Source: Athripsodes cinereus (taxonomy: Eukaryota; Arthropoda; Insecta; Trichoptera; Leptoceridae). Taken from it: a DNA stretch of 64,000 bases. The DNA lies in contig OX388309.1 in assembly GCA_947579605.1 (NCBI GenBank), forward strand, positions 16,934,713-16,998,712, in the 5' to 3' direction. A model generated the notes under the pieces. That model ran no database searches, was not told the DNA's origin, and saw nothing but the letters and a program-made list of their open reading frames with translations. A program made the position numbers and the translations under genes. Positions 10,840-23,063 of the stretch are shown here, one piece after another (the first letter of the stretch is position 1; every line of letters starts with the position of its first letter).

Positions 10840-12030
10840 GCGGCAGATCAATTCAATTTCCTTCATTACTTTTATGGATACCAACTCACCTATGAAAATA
10901 TACATCCAGAATTATATTTTGGAATAGATATAGGCATTGGCGGCCACTTCATTGGTTCAACTGATCAAGCGCACCCCCGACAATTCTGGCTAAAAATCAC
11001 AAATAAAATATAATTTTATCTTCTAATGCTTCTGAAAGTATTTACAAAAATGCTAATAACCAATCAGCGCCTTAATTTAGCAAACGCACTGACATCAAAA
11101 CGGTACGCCATACTTTTTACGATCGATGTGCGACCCAGATATCGCACTACCCAAATAGGATATTTTCTATACGAATGAGAGATGCAAGCGAAAACCGTCA
11201 AATTTGTCCATCCCATATAGTTTGTATGGGGAGATTTGTGCGCCGCACTGCTTACAAAATCGTTCAACTCGTACACGTACACTATAGAGGTATGTCTAAG
11301 TAGTAGTGTGACCCTGAACCTTCAACCGAAGTCTGTCGATAATTCATCTTCGTTATAGATCGGAAGTGTTTAATTATTATTATTATGCATCTCGCATATT
11401 TTGCGTGAAGTGCAAAATAATATTTCACTTTTAGTTCCGATTTTTACATTGTGTCGTTGGTATTTACGGCTGTTTATATTGCACTATTTTGATAGCATAT
11501 TTAATTATACACAAGTTTAATATACCTATTCAGGCTAATTATTTTCAACATAGTGTTAACAAAGCAGTGATAATACAATTTATTAATATGTAAATAGTTT
11601 AGTTGTTTATATGAGGATATTTAAATTAAAGAATATTTTTTTAGCTGGCTTGTTGAACTATGTGCAATATTTTTTGCTCTTGTGTTAAACTGACAATATT
11701 GTGTGTGAATAGGTATATAATAGTAAATATAGGAGGATCGATCTTCTCTATAAGTGATAAGGTAGGAAACTATAGCTATTATTTTTTACTTGTATCACAT
11801 ATTTTTTTAATTAATGTACAATGGGAATGGGAAGTTTTCTAGCAATATAATCTATTGTTAATTAATGTTATCTTTTTAATCTCGCGTGTATGTTTTATGA
11901 TATTCCTAATATTTCCTAAAGGTCTGATCCTAATGTCATAAAAAAATAGAAACGATTGAATGAAATTCATCATTTGATAGCTAAAAATATGTATGGTCAC
12001 ACGGGACGGCTTCTGGTATTTTAGTTTACC
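10840..12030. other. AT-rich stretch inside the broken R1-like region
   Basis: No coding frame is recognisable. It separates the RT fragment (12129-12600) from the C-terminal fragment (10432-10800) of the R1-like element and so is probably an insertion or a heavily diverged part of it. No inverted termini were found. Confidence 0.4.
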
Positions 12031-12128
12031 TATTACGCGCACCCCCACACCCATTCCCACGAGCCGCTACTGGATATAGGCAATGGCCAAAAACATTGCC
12101 GATTCTGAGAAAAAACAGTATCTTCTCT

Positions 12129-12600
12129 TTAACTTGCATTAAAAAATATTGAAAAATATGATACAAGGACCGATCCCCGCGGGCAGCCGAGAGCAATTTC
12201 AACCATGTGTCTTCCATGAGTGATCACCACAGATCTATCACTAAAGTAATTGCTAACTACGTCAAACAGACAGCGAGTGCAACCCCATATCCTCAGCTTG
12301 GCCAGAATGAGTATCCACCATGCATTGTCAAAAGACCTAGATATATCCAAAAAGATTTCAAAAATTCTTCCGAAGGAAGGCAGTAGGGTAGTAGGCCTGT
12401 ACGTCTTGAGATCCGATTGTGGTCTATCATTGTCTTTTGGAATCATCCTCGGCAAACCTTTCTTCCACACTTTGGGAAACACACCTATAATCAACGATTA
12501 CTGACTCATCCAGTAGGCAACGCACCTTCTTATGGAAAGTTAACAGCTGGTAAGGTGGTTAAAATGCTGGAAGATAATGGTCAGCATATCTTCTGGTCTT
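12129..12600 (-). pseudogene. R1-clade reverse transcriptase fragment with internal deletion
   Basis: The minus frame reads GVFPKVWKKGLPRMIPK, TYRPTTLLPSFGRIFE, then jumps to FLDISRSFDNAWWILILAKL and CPRGSVL. This is the FP..WK....I.K / YRP..LLP..GKI.E / DI..AFDNAWW / CPQGSV order of R1/TRAS-type RTs. About 80 residues between the FE and the DISRSFDNAWW blocks (the TEN-Q-GF-R region) are missing. The YADD box is not seen. Confidence 0.65.
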
Positions 12601-12721
12601 GACAGATGCACACGTCACAGACCAGGGATGGGCGTTCCCAATCTCTGAAATTCACTCCTTTCAGGCACAGGACTTTGCACACCCAATAACCAGTTGGTAG
12701 GAGTCCTTCGCATGCAGTAAT

Positions 12722-13376
12722 AACTAGAGTATTCGATCTCGGCCCTTTTTTCTAATCTTAACTGTAGTTAATCCCGGGATATTCCCGGAATTGTATTGGT
12801 AATGAAAAGTGATAAAAATTAATATTTATCTTTTGGCAATGTATTTAAGATTTCAATTATTTTTCTTTTATTTTTTTTATACAATAAAATCACAAACAGT
12901 AAACAGCTAAGTGAATACCATGTGCAAAACCAACTTGGTGCTCTGGTTTAACAAGTTTTCCAACCTTCAGCATTACATTTGGACCATCAGTGTCTATTTT
13001 TTTTATATCTCTTGTACACGGCTTGAGCCTTTTACACGTTAAAAATATAACAAAATAAAAAAAAAACAATTTCGACAGACAAAAATAATAAAATGTGAAA
13101 ATATAAATTTATAAAAACAAATATTAAGATGTAACAAAATTGCAGTTAGTTGAACTATTACCACAATATTGGTATCTAGTGAGATATCGATCTCAAAAAG
13201 GTGCTCTTTTAAGATACGAACACAAATTTCGGCTGTCAGTGATCCATTAATGCGATTGTGTCTCAAATTCATAAATTATTATTTGAAAATTGTACTAATC
13301 CCCGAAAATCCTGTGATTCGTTAAATTTAATACCGAAAATTTCAGGACTAAAATACGACCGGGATCGAATCCTCTA
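12722..13376. mobile_element. hAT-type non-autonomous element (TSD GCAGTAAT)
   Basis: The 8-bp repeat GCAGTAAT lies on both sides (12714-12721 and 13377-13384). Inner ends are inverted: left AGAGTATTCGATCTCGG, right complement AGAGGATTCGATCCCGG. The interior (655 bp) holds AATCCCGGGATATTCCCGG near the left end and complementary CCGAAAATTTC-type words near the right, but no transposase. It contains a non-LTR 3' tail fragment near 13010-13060. Confidence 0.75.
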
Positions 13377-13450
13377 GCAGTAATTCAAAGAGATAAACTT
13401 CAGCAGGAGGATCCCAAGATACATGCCCTTTCTGACAAGGCGGATTTAAA

Positions 13451-13640
13451 TTGTCGTCTGAGTCACGAGAGATAGTCACAAGAGACTTCACTGACATGAA
13501 GCCTCTAGTCGGAAATCTTTGCAAGCAGATCGCCCGTGCTGTGTTAAATCAATCGGGCTCTGGCCCGGTAAGGGTGGCGGGACCAGCAACACTAAGAATT
13601 CTGAGCCCCATCGAGGATATGAAATCCGCTACGGGATCAC
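13451..13640 (+). other. unrecognised open stretch
   Basis: An open plus-strand frame (SSESREIVTRDFTDMKPLVG then KQIARAVLNQSGSGPVRVAG) is more compositionally balanced than its surroundings and might be part of an ORF1/gag-like protein, but no family motif is visible and it runs straight into a CR1-like 3' end. No function assigned. Confidence 0.25.
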
Positions 13641-13656
13641 CACTTTTATTATGGTT

Positions 13657-14068
13657 GAAAAAAGGTATATTATTATTTATTATTATTTGGATGATTTGTA
13701 AAGCGCCGTTTTGTGAAAAAAATCCACCTCAAGGGCGCTCTTTGCTAACTAAGGTTGTGCCTGGATTATTCCGTGAGATTTCTTGAATAGATAAGTCTTC
13801 AGTTGGTTCTTGAAACGAGATATGTCCTGCGTTTCTCTGATCATTTGTGGAAGCCTGTTCCAGACTACAGGTGCAGATATTGCAAAAGCACGCTCCACGC
13901 ACACTGGTTTCGATACAGTACTGGTCACCTCCAATTTAGTTGTAATATCTTGACAAGACCTAAGTGTTGTCTGTCTATGACTTAACGCCTGTCTACCGCA
14001 GAGTTCCATGATATATTCTGGGGCCATAGCATAAAGTGCCTTAAATACTGTCAAACACACTTTAAATT
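13657..14068 (-). pseudogene. CR1/L2-like non-LTR element, 3' end with RT C-terminus
   Basis: The frame at 13749-14060 reads FKALYAMAPEYIMELCGRQA, then RTTLRSCQDIT-type LRS, VERAFAISAPVVWNRLPQMI and FKNQLKTYLFKK. The order A-P-x-Y / LRS / RAF-x-x-x-A-P-x-x-W-N-x-L-P / FK-x-x-L-K-x-x-L-F is the standard end of CR1/L2/Jockey-type reverse transcriptases. After the stop comes the 3' UTR with CAAAACGGCGC and a (TAATAAA)n-type tail at 13660-13690. Everything upstream is truncated. A related tail is at 17463-17724. Confidence 0.75.
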
Positions 14069-14081
14069 ATATCATACCAGA

Positions 14082-14300
14082 GGATGGGTCAATTGAAATC
14101 GCCAGCCATAAAAACTACCCTACCTCTCAGAACTTCTAAGGTCCATTCAAAGCCATGTAGGTGAAGCCCCACTTGATCCGAGAATTGGAAGTACACTAGA
14201 AGAAACATTTCACGCCCACCAATTCGACCACATACACGGTAGCGATGCTCAACTAACCGCTTATCCACAAGCAACGGTTGCACCCTGCTGGTGCAACGAA
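14082..14300 (-). pseudogene. R1-clade endonuclease fragment
   Basis: The minus frame contains MFLLVYFQFSDQVGLHLHGF, then LEVLRGRVVFMAGDFN. This resembles the YFQYSD...HL..LE..L..LRG..V...GDFN block of the AP-type endonuclease of R1/TRAS/SART elements, with the catalytic GDFN. The rest of the domain is missing or out of frame. On the minus strand it is 5' of the RT piece at 12.1-12.6 kb, as expected for one element. Confidence 0.6.
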
Positions 14301-15100
14301 GAAGCCCGCCATTACACGACTACTTCTGTTCGCAACGGTAAAAGACATTTCTGCATCATCGAAGATCACTCTCGAAAACAGAAATATCATCACCAAGTTA
14401 AAACTACCTACAACTTACTACACACGTGTGTACATATATAGTAATATAACATAACACAACATAATTACATTTCAGGCCGACATGGAAAAATAGCCTCCTT
14501 AGAAAAAAAAATAGTGATATGTGATAACGTAAAAATGTTGTTTACATTTTACTTTACAACTCGCGTTACTGATACATAATAATACACCTGATGTATAACT
14601 ATGTATTTAACCTTCTTCTTTATTTAACAAAGTGGAACGGTAATATTATATATGAGCAATAATCTAAAAACAGTCCAAAAAATATACACTCCTTATTTAC
14701 ATTGAAGAACTAAAATATTTTTTGCTGAAACAATAGTAAACACATTGAATATATTATACATAGTTGAGCAGAGCTCATTCTTTGAGGTACGAGTATAATA
14801 GCAAAGATAACTAATCTTTTCAATATTTGATCTCAATTATCAAATTTTAATTTTTTTGTTTTGTTGTTTTTGAAACATGTTAATTTTGTGTAGCTATATA
14901 TAAATTATATTATTATTATTCTCTTTAAAGTTACTTTTGAGCTTTTAGCCAATGCGATGTGCAAAGAGATACAACCTATTATAGTTACACAATATTTACA
15001 ATACTCAAAAACAACAAAATAAAAACAAAAAGCAAATAAAATAGATATATACACACACACATGCATACACACAAAAAATCAAATAACAAACACACTAAAG
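14300..15100. other. no recognisable feature
   Basis: AT-rich sequence with a short (AC)n-like tract near 15048-15075. No coding or transposon signal seen. Confidence 0.5.
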
Positions 15101-15101
15101 A

Positions 15102-15950
15102 TCACCATAGAATGTTCGTTGACTCAATTAAGGCAACAAATCCCCTGTAAGATAGGTAAAATATGTCACAGTTTTGAGCCAACAAATTAAAAAGGACCAT
15201 TGCCTTGTTGGTCGGAGAATTCATCGCCAAATTTGTTCTTCCATGGGTAGGATAGAACAACAAATACCCCCGCGATCTACTGTAGGAGTGCGGTACATAA
15301 AATGACAACTCTGTCAATACCATCGGATTATGAATTATTCCATTCAATAATTTAAAGTAATATTTCAATAGGAAAAACTTTCTTCTCCTCTCAAGTGTAT
15401 CATAACCCAAAAATCCAGCGACAAAAAATGAAGGATACAGAAATGAGTAATATCCATACGTTCGACTATACAGATGTCTTAAAAATTTCTTTTGAACCTT
15501 TTCAAGCATTAAAGTATATCTGTTTTCATGTGGATCCCACACAACTGAATTTGACTCGAGAATACTCCTGACCATTGAATCGTACAACGTTCGCAAAGTA
15601 GATTAATTTATAAAAGTACTTTGAATTCCGCAACACAAATCCTAAAGTTCTAAATGCCTTCTCAGATATATTGTTCATATGTACAGAAAAATTTAAATCT
15701 GTAGTATTTGTTACCCCAAGGTCTTTTGTCTCCTGTATTCTGAGTATGCTATTCTATAGTTATGATTTCTCGTGTAGGACATTGCAATACATTTTTTAAT
15801 ACTAAAACCCAGTTTGTTTGTATTTGACCACTGCATTATCGAATCAACATCCTTCTGCAGCAAATGTGCATCCTAAACATCAGCAACGCATCTGAATACT
15901 TTTAGGTCATCGGCAAACATTAAATATTTAGAATGATTAACATCTCTTCG
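15102..15950 (-). pseudogene. Jockey/CR1-like reverse transcriptase remnant, copy A
   Basis: From 15950 downwards the minus strand encodes KYLMFADDLKVF, then SIMQWSNTNKLGFSIKKC (motif after FADD), then decayed sequence, then at 15596-15102 LYDSMVRSILESNSVVWDPH, EKVQKKFLRHLY, LGYDTLERRRKF and a C-terminal NSPTNKAMVLFN. The blocks match in order those of the longer copy at 30763-33270. Stops and frameshifts between 15600 and 15900 show that it is dead. The 5' part of the RT and the endonuclease are missing. Confidence 0.75.
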
Positions 15951-16309
15951 CACATCGCATTGGCCAAAAGCAATAATGATGTGCCAAGTAAGTTTAAAGA
16001 GAATAATAACAATATTATATATATATTAATTAATTTACACACAAAAAAAAACACATTTACAATCAACGATACAATTATTACATCTCCTACACCTATATAC
16101 CACCTTCTCATTGAAACAGCTTCTTAATATTTAGTTTAGAATTATTTCATTTATCTGAACGATCAAATTTGTTAACTCCTTCTTAAAGCTATTGTACCAT
16201 CCCTTATTTGCTTAACAAATAAAATGTAAGCAATCATTACTGAAAACAAACACACTCGTAAAAGTATAATTATTAAACAATGCAAACTTGTGGGAAATTC
16301 TGAATTATT

Positions 16310-16760
16310 ATTATTAATGACAAGATGATTCTTACAAAGGATCATTATAGCTGAAGGCCAATGCGATCACAGAAGAAAACCTTAAATTTAAACGATATCC
16401 AAACGACAACACAACTACAATAAATCCTGAATTTTTCTTATAAATTCCGCATACGTCATGTTAAAAATATCAACTTCTCCAGCCAGACCATTAAACATTT
16501 GAATAGCCCTTCCCACTGGGGAGTTTGCCAATATGTTTGTTCAGCTTTGAGGCTGGTAAAAAAAATCGCGATGCCGAGAACGTCCATATGCATCTAGAAC
16601 ATACATATTGAAAATTCCCAGTATTATTCGATTAAAAGTGATAGCGTTGAGTAGCTTGAAAAAGTGACGAGCACAGAATACATCTCGGCGATGTTCCGAA
16701 GTATTATAACCAAGGCAATCCATATATCTTCCAATATAGCAACCTCAAAATACCTAATAC
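16310..16760 (-). pseudogene. Jockey/CR1-like element 3' end, copy B
   Basis: Starts with an (ATT)n tail and AAGGATCATTATAGCTGAAG, nearly identical to the 3' end of the longer copy at 30763. The minus strand encodes the FNGLAGEVDIFN-like end, CLGYNTSEHRRDVFCARHFF and KLLNAITFN in interrupted frames. Truncated near 16760, where LGYN-region similarity stops. Confidence 0.7.
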
Positions 16761-16984
16761 GGACTCATTCTTCATTCAGTCCATGGATGTACTACGAAGT
16801 AATATATAGGTACGCAACATTCCTCAGCATTGATAATTCCAATGAAATAATTTCCAAATCCAAAGACAGGTAAATAAGTTGCAGATTGTAGACTGCAAAC
16901 TGGTTATCTGGTCACGGTTTACATTACATTACACTAACTAACATCACAACGGCAGGTTTTGTACGCATTCCGAAATATTATCAA

Positions 16985-17110
16985 ATTCTTTCAAAATAAT
17001 AATAAAAATCTTTATTGCACAAAAATAGTATACAATACAAAAAAAAAATGAGATCATTACTACAAAACATATAATTTTGTGCAATGGGCGAGTTTATCGC
17101 AGGAGCGCGA
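16985..17110 (-). repeat. non-LTR 3' end (GGGCGAGTTTATC family)
   Basis: AATAATAATAAAAATCTTTA at the start is a reversed AATAAAG-type tail, followed by GTGCAATGGGCGAGTTTATC. The GGGCGAGTTTATC word recurs near 27412 and inverted near 42310 beside similar AT tails, so these are remnants of one non-LTR 3' UTR family. Confidence 0.5.
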
Positions 17111-17462
17111 TATCTTCCAACTAACCCAAAATACATATTGCAAATTGGAAAAATCTGCTAATGGAAAAACAACAACCAATTAATCCTGAAATACTGCATG
17201 CCAATATTAAACAGCTAAAATTTGTCAAATTCACGAATGTATACCTAGACGAACAAAAGGTTATAATAATAATAAAATTTACCGGCAAAAACCAAAAACA
17301 TTGCTTATAAACCATAGACATGACGTAACGAAACAAATTTATTAAATTTACTCATAACATGACCTCAAGGGCGCTGTATATCGTACCCAACACCCGAAAC
17401 TCCCACCAAAAAGGTGTGTCTTCAGTCCTCTTTTTTTCTTAAAGATTATTGTTTTTTACATC

Positions 17463-17724
17463 AGCAAATATAATTAGGTTTAATAATAATAATAACTAGA
17501 CAACTTATTTATGATGCGCCGTTTTGTGGAGAAACCACCGCAAGGGCCCATTTAAGAATCATAACACCTCCCGAACAATAGGGTCTTTAACCTCGTCTTG
17601 AACACCTCCACACTCTCCAGAGTTCGCATCTCAAAGGGAATTTTGTTCCACAGCAACGGACCAGCCACACAGAAGGCACGGTCAATATAGTTGGCCAGAC
17701 CCCCCCTACGCGGTACCACAAGTC
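17463..17724 (-). pseudogene. CR1/L2-like non-LTR 3' end, copy 2
   Basis: Minus translation: GLANYIDRAFCVAGPLLWNK, then IPFEMRTLESVEVFKTRLKT, LLFGRCYDS and stop, followed by GGTTTCTCCACAAAACGGCG and a (TTA)n tail at 17463-17500. This is the RAF...GP..WN..P / FK..LK..LF terminal block. Only ~55 codons remain. Its truncated 5' side at ~17724 directly abuts the 39-bp palindrome at 17730. Confidence 0.75.
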
Positions 17725-17729
17725 TATTT

Positions 17730-17768
17730 ACTTAACCATATTATTTAATTTAAATAATATGGTTAAGT
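17730..17768. repeat. 39-bp palindrome (19-bp arms) at LINE breakpoint
   Basis: ACTTAACCATATTATTTAA at 17730-17748 and its exact complement at 17750-17768, with a single central base. It lies at the 5' truncation edge of the CR1/L2-like fragment, as does another inverted repeat at 33232-33337 for a different LINE copy. Confidence 0.85.
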
Positions 17769-17769
17769 A

Positions 17770-19704
17770 TTATAATGGACAATGTTAAAAAAAAAAACCT
17801 TTTTTAAAAACCCAAAAATATGAGGCTGATTTTATAAAAGGCTTAAATTTTTATTGATTCTTTTAATTCAGTGTAACAAAATACAACAATAAAACAACAA
17901 CAATTCGAAGTTTTATGTAATATAAAAAATATAAACATATTTACATAATTTGATTCTTTTTTGTGTTTTACATTTTGGGGTACGAAAATACCCCACGAAG
18001 ACGATTACGTAATTTGAAATAGCGAATCCGTTTAAGAGTTAAAAAAATGAAATATTAATGTTCGTAACGAAATATGCGAAATTTCAAGTCTTAAAACGTC
18101 GGGCGATTTCTTTGTGTTTTTTTATAATTTTAATTTCGTGCAAATAAACACATTTAAAATATTTTTTGCGTAAATAATCCAATTTAAAAATATTAAGCAC
18201 GTGCTAATTGAAAAGCCAAAAACAATATGTTATCCGTCTGGCAATTATTTGTGTCATTATAACATTCCAAAATGGCGATTAATGAACGATGTGTCAAAAA
18301 GTACGTTCAATATTTAATTTAATTTACGTATTGAGAATTAATTGAGAATTAATTTACGTTTTCTATCTAATTAATTTTTCTATCTAATCTATTAAACCTG
18401 CTTTACATTTTTATTACTAAAGAGTTAACAGTATATTTTTTTGCAGAAACACAAAACGGTGCATTGCGATCTGGATGCTCATTTTTCAATGATGAAATTA
18501 ATGATTAAGAAATTAGAAATTAAATTGATAATAAATTAATGACAACGACATTATGGCTTTAGGAATGTCGTGGGAAGAAGTGACAATCATTGCAAAGAAT
18601 CTGAACGGAAAAGACTGTATTCTCTTCTCTTCGTTCCCAGGAAAATCTTGAAGGTTGATCGAGTAGTTGTTTTATGAATTTTTGATGCAATAAATGAATT
18701 AACATAATAAAACTTTCTCTTTTCCTATGATGTTTTATAAAATATGTAGTTGAATAGGAACTTAAGAAAAAATAGGTGAGTATCCATTATTTTTTTGCAA
18801 TGATTACGTTCTGGTTATATTTTTTGATGTGACATGACATGATTTATATTTTTGCAAAGTATCTTAATTACAAAAAAGGAGAAGGTATGTATTCTTCTTC
18901 TATTTTAATGTTCCCTTTATGCTTTGTGTGGAAAGATGAAAATTTTGACTTATTTTGAAATGCTTTTAAGCCTCAGATTTCAAAAATATAGTAGACCTTT
19001 ATTATTTCTTAGTATTTGTGGGAATCGGCACAAATATTTGAGCCCGTACATATCCCTAATTTAGGTAAGGCATGTTGAATAATAAACTCTATACATAATC
19101 ACAGACTCCAGGCCAAAAATATTTCAAATATCTTATTTATTGACAAAGATATCAACATTTTAATGAGGTAATGAATGAAAATTTGACTTCCTGATTGCCG
19201 AAATCGTAAGCAAAACATTTTCATCATATTGAATTAATTTCAAAATGGAAGTGATAAAAAATACAACAAAACTGAATCTTAAAGCTTGGAGATTATTTTG
19301 GTTTTAAAACATCATGCTTGCACATCATGAAAACTACTAATTTGTGTAAATTAGAATTGCATAATTTCGGCATATTTTCATTCAATTTCATAGACCACAT
19401 ATGAGACTAAATATGACACATGAGAAAAAAAAACAAAGAAAATTAATTGTGAAAATGGAATTATGAAATTCATAGACAATATTGTAGGTATGCGTTTTCC
19501 AATAAATACATAGGTAGGTACTTTTCTCAATCAACGAGTCTTTAAAAAAAATCTGATGGAAGTATTTCAATTAAAAATATAATACTTCAGAATATTGAAG
19601 AATGTACATTCATTCATCAAGGTTTCTTTTGGGAATACAGGGAGGGAATGCCTATATAGGAAACATTAATTGTTTCGTTCCTTTTTAAGAACTGTTTTCC
19701 TTAT
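17770..19704. other. AT-rich non-coding stretch
   Basis: About 1.9 kb with no recognisable gene or transposon. Homopolymer T/A tracts are frequent. The window's largest satellite begins at its right edge. Confidence 0.5.
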
Positions 19705-22700
19705 AGGTACCTATATATACATATATTTTTTTAGGACTTTTATCCAAGTAGGTACCAACCCATTTTTTTAATGATATATGAGCGTGAAAGGTGTCATACT
19801 TCTAGATTTTACAATGGGAAAAGGATTTTAGTACTTTTATCCACGTAGGTACCTACCCATTTTTTTATCGAAATATGGCCGTGTGGGATGTCACACTTCA
19901 AGATTTTACAGTGGAAAAAGGATTTTAGTACTTTTATCCACGTAGGTACCTACCCATTTTTTTATCGAAATATGGCCGTGTGGGCTGTCAAACTTCAAGA
20001 TTTTACAGTGGGAAAAGTATTTCAGTACTTTTATCCACATAGGTACCTACCCATTTTATTTATTGAAATATGGCCGTGTGGGATGTCAAACTACAAGATT
20101 TTACAGTGGGAAAAGGATTTCGGTACTTTTATCCACGTAGGTACCTACCCATTTTATTTATCGAATTATGGCCGTGTGGGATGTCAAACTTCAAGATTTT
20201 ACAGTGGGAAAAGGATTTTAGTACTTTTATCCACGTAGGTACCTACCCATTTTTTTATCGAAATATGGCCGTGTGGGATGTCAAACATCAAGATTTTACA
20301 GTGGGAAAAGGATTTTAGTACTTTTACCCACGTAGGTACCTACCCATTTTTTTTTATTGAAATATGGCCGTGTGGGATGTCAAACTACAAGATTTTACAG
20401 TGGGAAAAGGATTTCGGTACTTTTATCCACGTAGGTACCTACCCATTTTATTTATCGAATTATGGCCGTGTGGGATGTCAAACTTCAAGATTTTACAGTG
20501 GGAAAAGGATTTTAGTACTTTTATCCACGTAGGTACCTACCCATTTTTTTATCGAAATATGGCCGTGTGGGATGTAAAACTTCAAGATTTTACAGTGGAA
20601 AAAGGATTTTAGTACTTTTATCCAAGTAGGTACCTACCCATTTTTTTATCGAAATATGGCCGTGTGGGATGTCAAACATCAAGATTTTACAGTGGGAAAA
20701 GGATTTTAGTACTTTTATCCACGTAGGTACCTACCCATTTTTTTATCGAAATATGGCCGTGTGGGCTGTCAAACTTCAAGATTTTACAGTGGGAAAAGTA
20801 TTTCAGTACTTTTATCCACATAGGTACCTACCCATTTTATTTATTGAAATATGGCCGTGTGGGATGTCAAACTACAAGATTTTACAGTGGGAAAAGGATT
20901 TCGGTACTTTTATCCACGTAGGTACCTACCCATTTTATTTATCGAATTATGGCCGTGTGGGATGTCAATCTTCAAGTTTTTACTGAGGGAAAAGGTTTTC
21001 AGTACTTTTATCCGTGAAATATGGCCGTGTGGGATGTCAAACTTCAAGATTTTACAGTGGGAAAAGGATTTCAATACTTTTATCCACATAGGTACCTACC
21101 CATTTTTTTTATTGAAATATGGCCGTGTGGGATGTCAAACTTCAAGATTTTACAGTGGGAAAAGAATTTCAGTATTTTTATCCACATAGGTACCTACCCA
21201 TTTTATTTATTGAAATATGGCCGTGTGGGATGTCAAACTACAAGATTTTACAGTGGGAAAAGGATTTCGGTACTTTTATCCACGTAGGTACCTACCCATT
21301 TTATTTATTGAATTATGGCCGTGTGGGATGTCAAACTTCAAGATTTTACAGTGGGAAAAGGATTTTAGTACTTTTATCCACGTAGGTACTTACCCATTTT
21401 TTTTATTGAAATATGGCCGTGTGGGATGTCAAACTTCAAGATTTTACAGTGGGAAAAGGTTTTCAGTACTTTTGTCCACGTAGGTGCCTACACATTTTTT
21501 TATTGAAATATGGCCGATTGGGATGTCAAACTTCAAGATTTTACAGTGGGAAGAGGATTTTACTACTTTTATCCACGTAGGTACCTACCTATTCTTTTTA
21601 TTGAAATATGGCCGTGTGGGATGTCAATCTTCAAGCTTTTACTGAGGGAAAAGGTTTTCAGTACTTTTATCCGTGAAATATGGCCGTGTGGGATGTCAAA
21701 CTTCAAGATTTTACAGTAGGAAAAGGATTTCGGTACTTTTATCCACGTAGGTACCTACCCATTTTTTTATTGGAATATGGCCGTGTGGGATGTCAAACTT
21801 CAAGATTTTACAGTGGGAAAAGGATTTCGGTACTTTTATCCATGTAGGTACCTACCCATTTTTTTATTGGAATATGGCCGTGTGGGATGTCAAACTTCAA
21901 GATTTTACAGTGGGAAAAGGATTTCGGTACTTTTATCCACGTAGGTACCTACCCATTTTATTTATTGAAATATGGCCGTGTGGGATGTCAAACTTCAAGA
22001 TTTTACAGTGGGAAAAGGATTTTAGTACTTTTATCCACGTAGGTACCTACCCATTCTTTTTATTGAAATATGGCCGTGTGGGATATCAAACTTCAAGATT
22101 TTACAGTGGAAAGGGGATTTCAGTACTTTTATCCACGTAGGTACCTACCCATTTTTTTATTGAAATATGGCCGAGTGGGATGTCAAACTTCAAGATTTTA
22201 CAGTGGGAAGAGGATTTTAGTACTTTTATCCACGTAGGTACCTACCCATTTTATTTATCGAAATATGGCCGTGTGGGATGTCAAACTTCAAGATTTTACA
22301 GTGGGAAAAGGATTTAAGTACTTTTATCCACGTAGGTACCTACCAATTTTTTTTATCGAAATATGGCCGTGTGAGATGTCAAACTTCAAGATTTTACAGT
22401 GGGGAAAGGTTTTCAGTACTTTTTTCCACGTAGGTACCTACCCATTTTTTTATTGAAATATGGCCGTGTGGGATGTCAAGTTTCAATATTTTACAGTGGG
22501 AAAAGGATTTCAGTACTTTTATCCACGTAGGTACCTACCCATTTTATTTATTGAAATATGGCCGTGTGGGATGTCAAGTTTCAATATTTTACAGTGGGAA
22601 AAGGATTTTAGTACTTTTATCCACGTAGGTACCTACCCATTTTTTTATTGAAATATGGCCGTGTGGGATGTCAAACTTCAAGATTTTACAGTGGGAAGAG

Positions 22701-22795
22701 GATTTTAGTACCTTTATCCACGTAGATACTTCCCATTTTTTTATTGAAATATGGCCGTGTGGGATGTCAAACTTCAAGATTTCAATACCCATTTT
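19705..22795. repeat. satellite array, ~98-bp unit, about 32 copies
   Basis: Head-to-tail units of about 98 bp. Each contains ATGGCCGTGTGGGATGTCAA, ACTTCAAGATTTTACAGTGG, GAAAAGGATTT, AGTACTTTTATCCACG and TAGGTACCTACCCATTTTTT. Successive ATGGCCGTG words were located at about 19874, 19972, 20069, 20168 and so on to 22751. Two units (near 21000 and 21660) are about 25 bp shorter because CACGTAGGTACCTACCC is replaced by CCGTG. The first units (19705-19870) are degenerate. Variant units recur in blocks: the stretch at 19888 reappears at 20669 (781 bp, 8 units) and that at 20070 reappears at 20364 (294 bp, 3 units), showing segmental amplification. Since 98 is not a multiple of three, all three plus frames stay partly open, giving false repetitive ORFs. 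Confidence 0.97.
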
Positions 22796-22859
22796 TTTTA
22801 AAATTTACATAAATATGAGCTGAAAAGGATGTGTAGTAAAAGTCTGAGAGATTGTGTGC

Positions 22860-23060
22860 GTAACAGTAATATACAAAAGGAATGTGGAATGAAAGTTGGT
22901 GTAATTACAAGGATGAATGTGAATAAGTTAAGATGACAAGCTCATTTAAATCAAATCCTACAGTACGGTCACGTGTTGAGCACATTGAACAGGAGAGCAT
23001 GCATGAGGAATTGTATGACAGTGACGGAAGCGAAAGATGTATGCAAGGATAGAAGATTAT
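22860..23060 (+). pseudogene. non-LTR RT tail fragment after satellite (GRPRTTW family, copy c)
   Basis: Plus-strand GATGAATGTGAATAAGTTAA then a deletion, then CAGTACGGTCACGTGTTGAG, CACATTGAACAGGAGAGC and GCATGAGGAATTGTATGACA. The words match the copy at 48420-48660, where the protein reads NVNKLRWFRHLERM...LNRRKCMRNCMTV. Between NKLRW and the DHLNEILQDGH block about 110 bp are missing here. Inactive. Confidence 0.65.
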
Positions 23061-23063
23061 ATA

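Noticed and set aside
13451..13786. Plus-strand frame as a gag gene
   Set aside because: No zinc knuckle or other motif, and the second half is a non-LTR 3' UTR in the opposite orientation. Kept only as an unrecognised stretch.
19888..22651. Long repetitive proteins (MAVWDVKLQDFTVGKGF-type) on the plus strand
   Set aside because: They are the three frames of the 98-bp satellite staying open by chance. The same peptides appear in shifted frames.
19705..22795. CRISPR-like array of direct repeats
   Set aside because: Units are contiguous ~98-bp repeats with no unique spacers, in an insect-type genome. It is a satellite.
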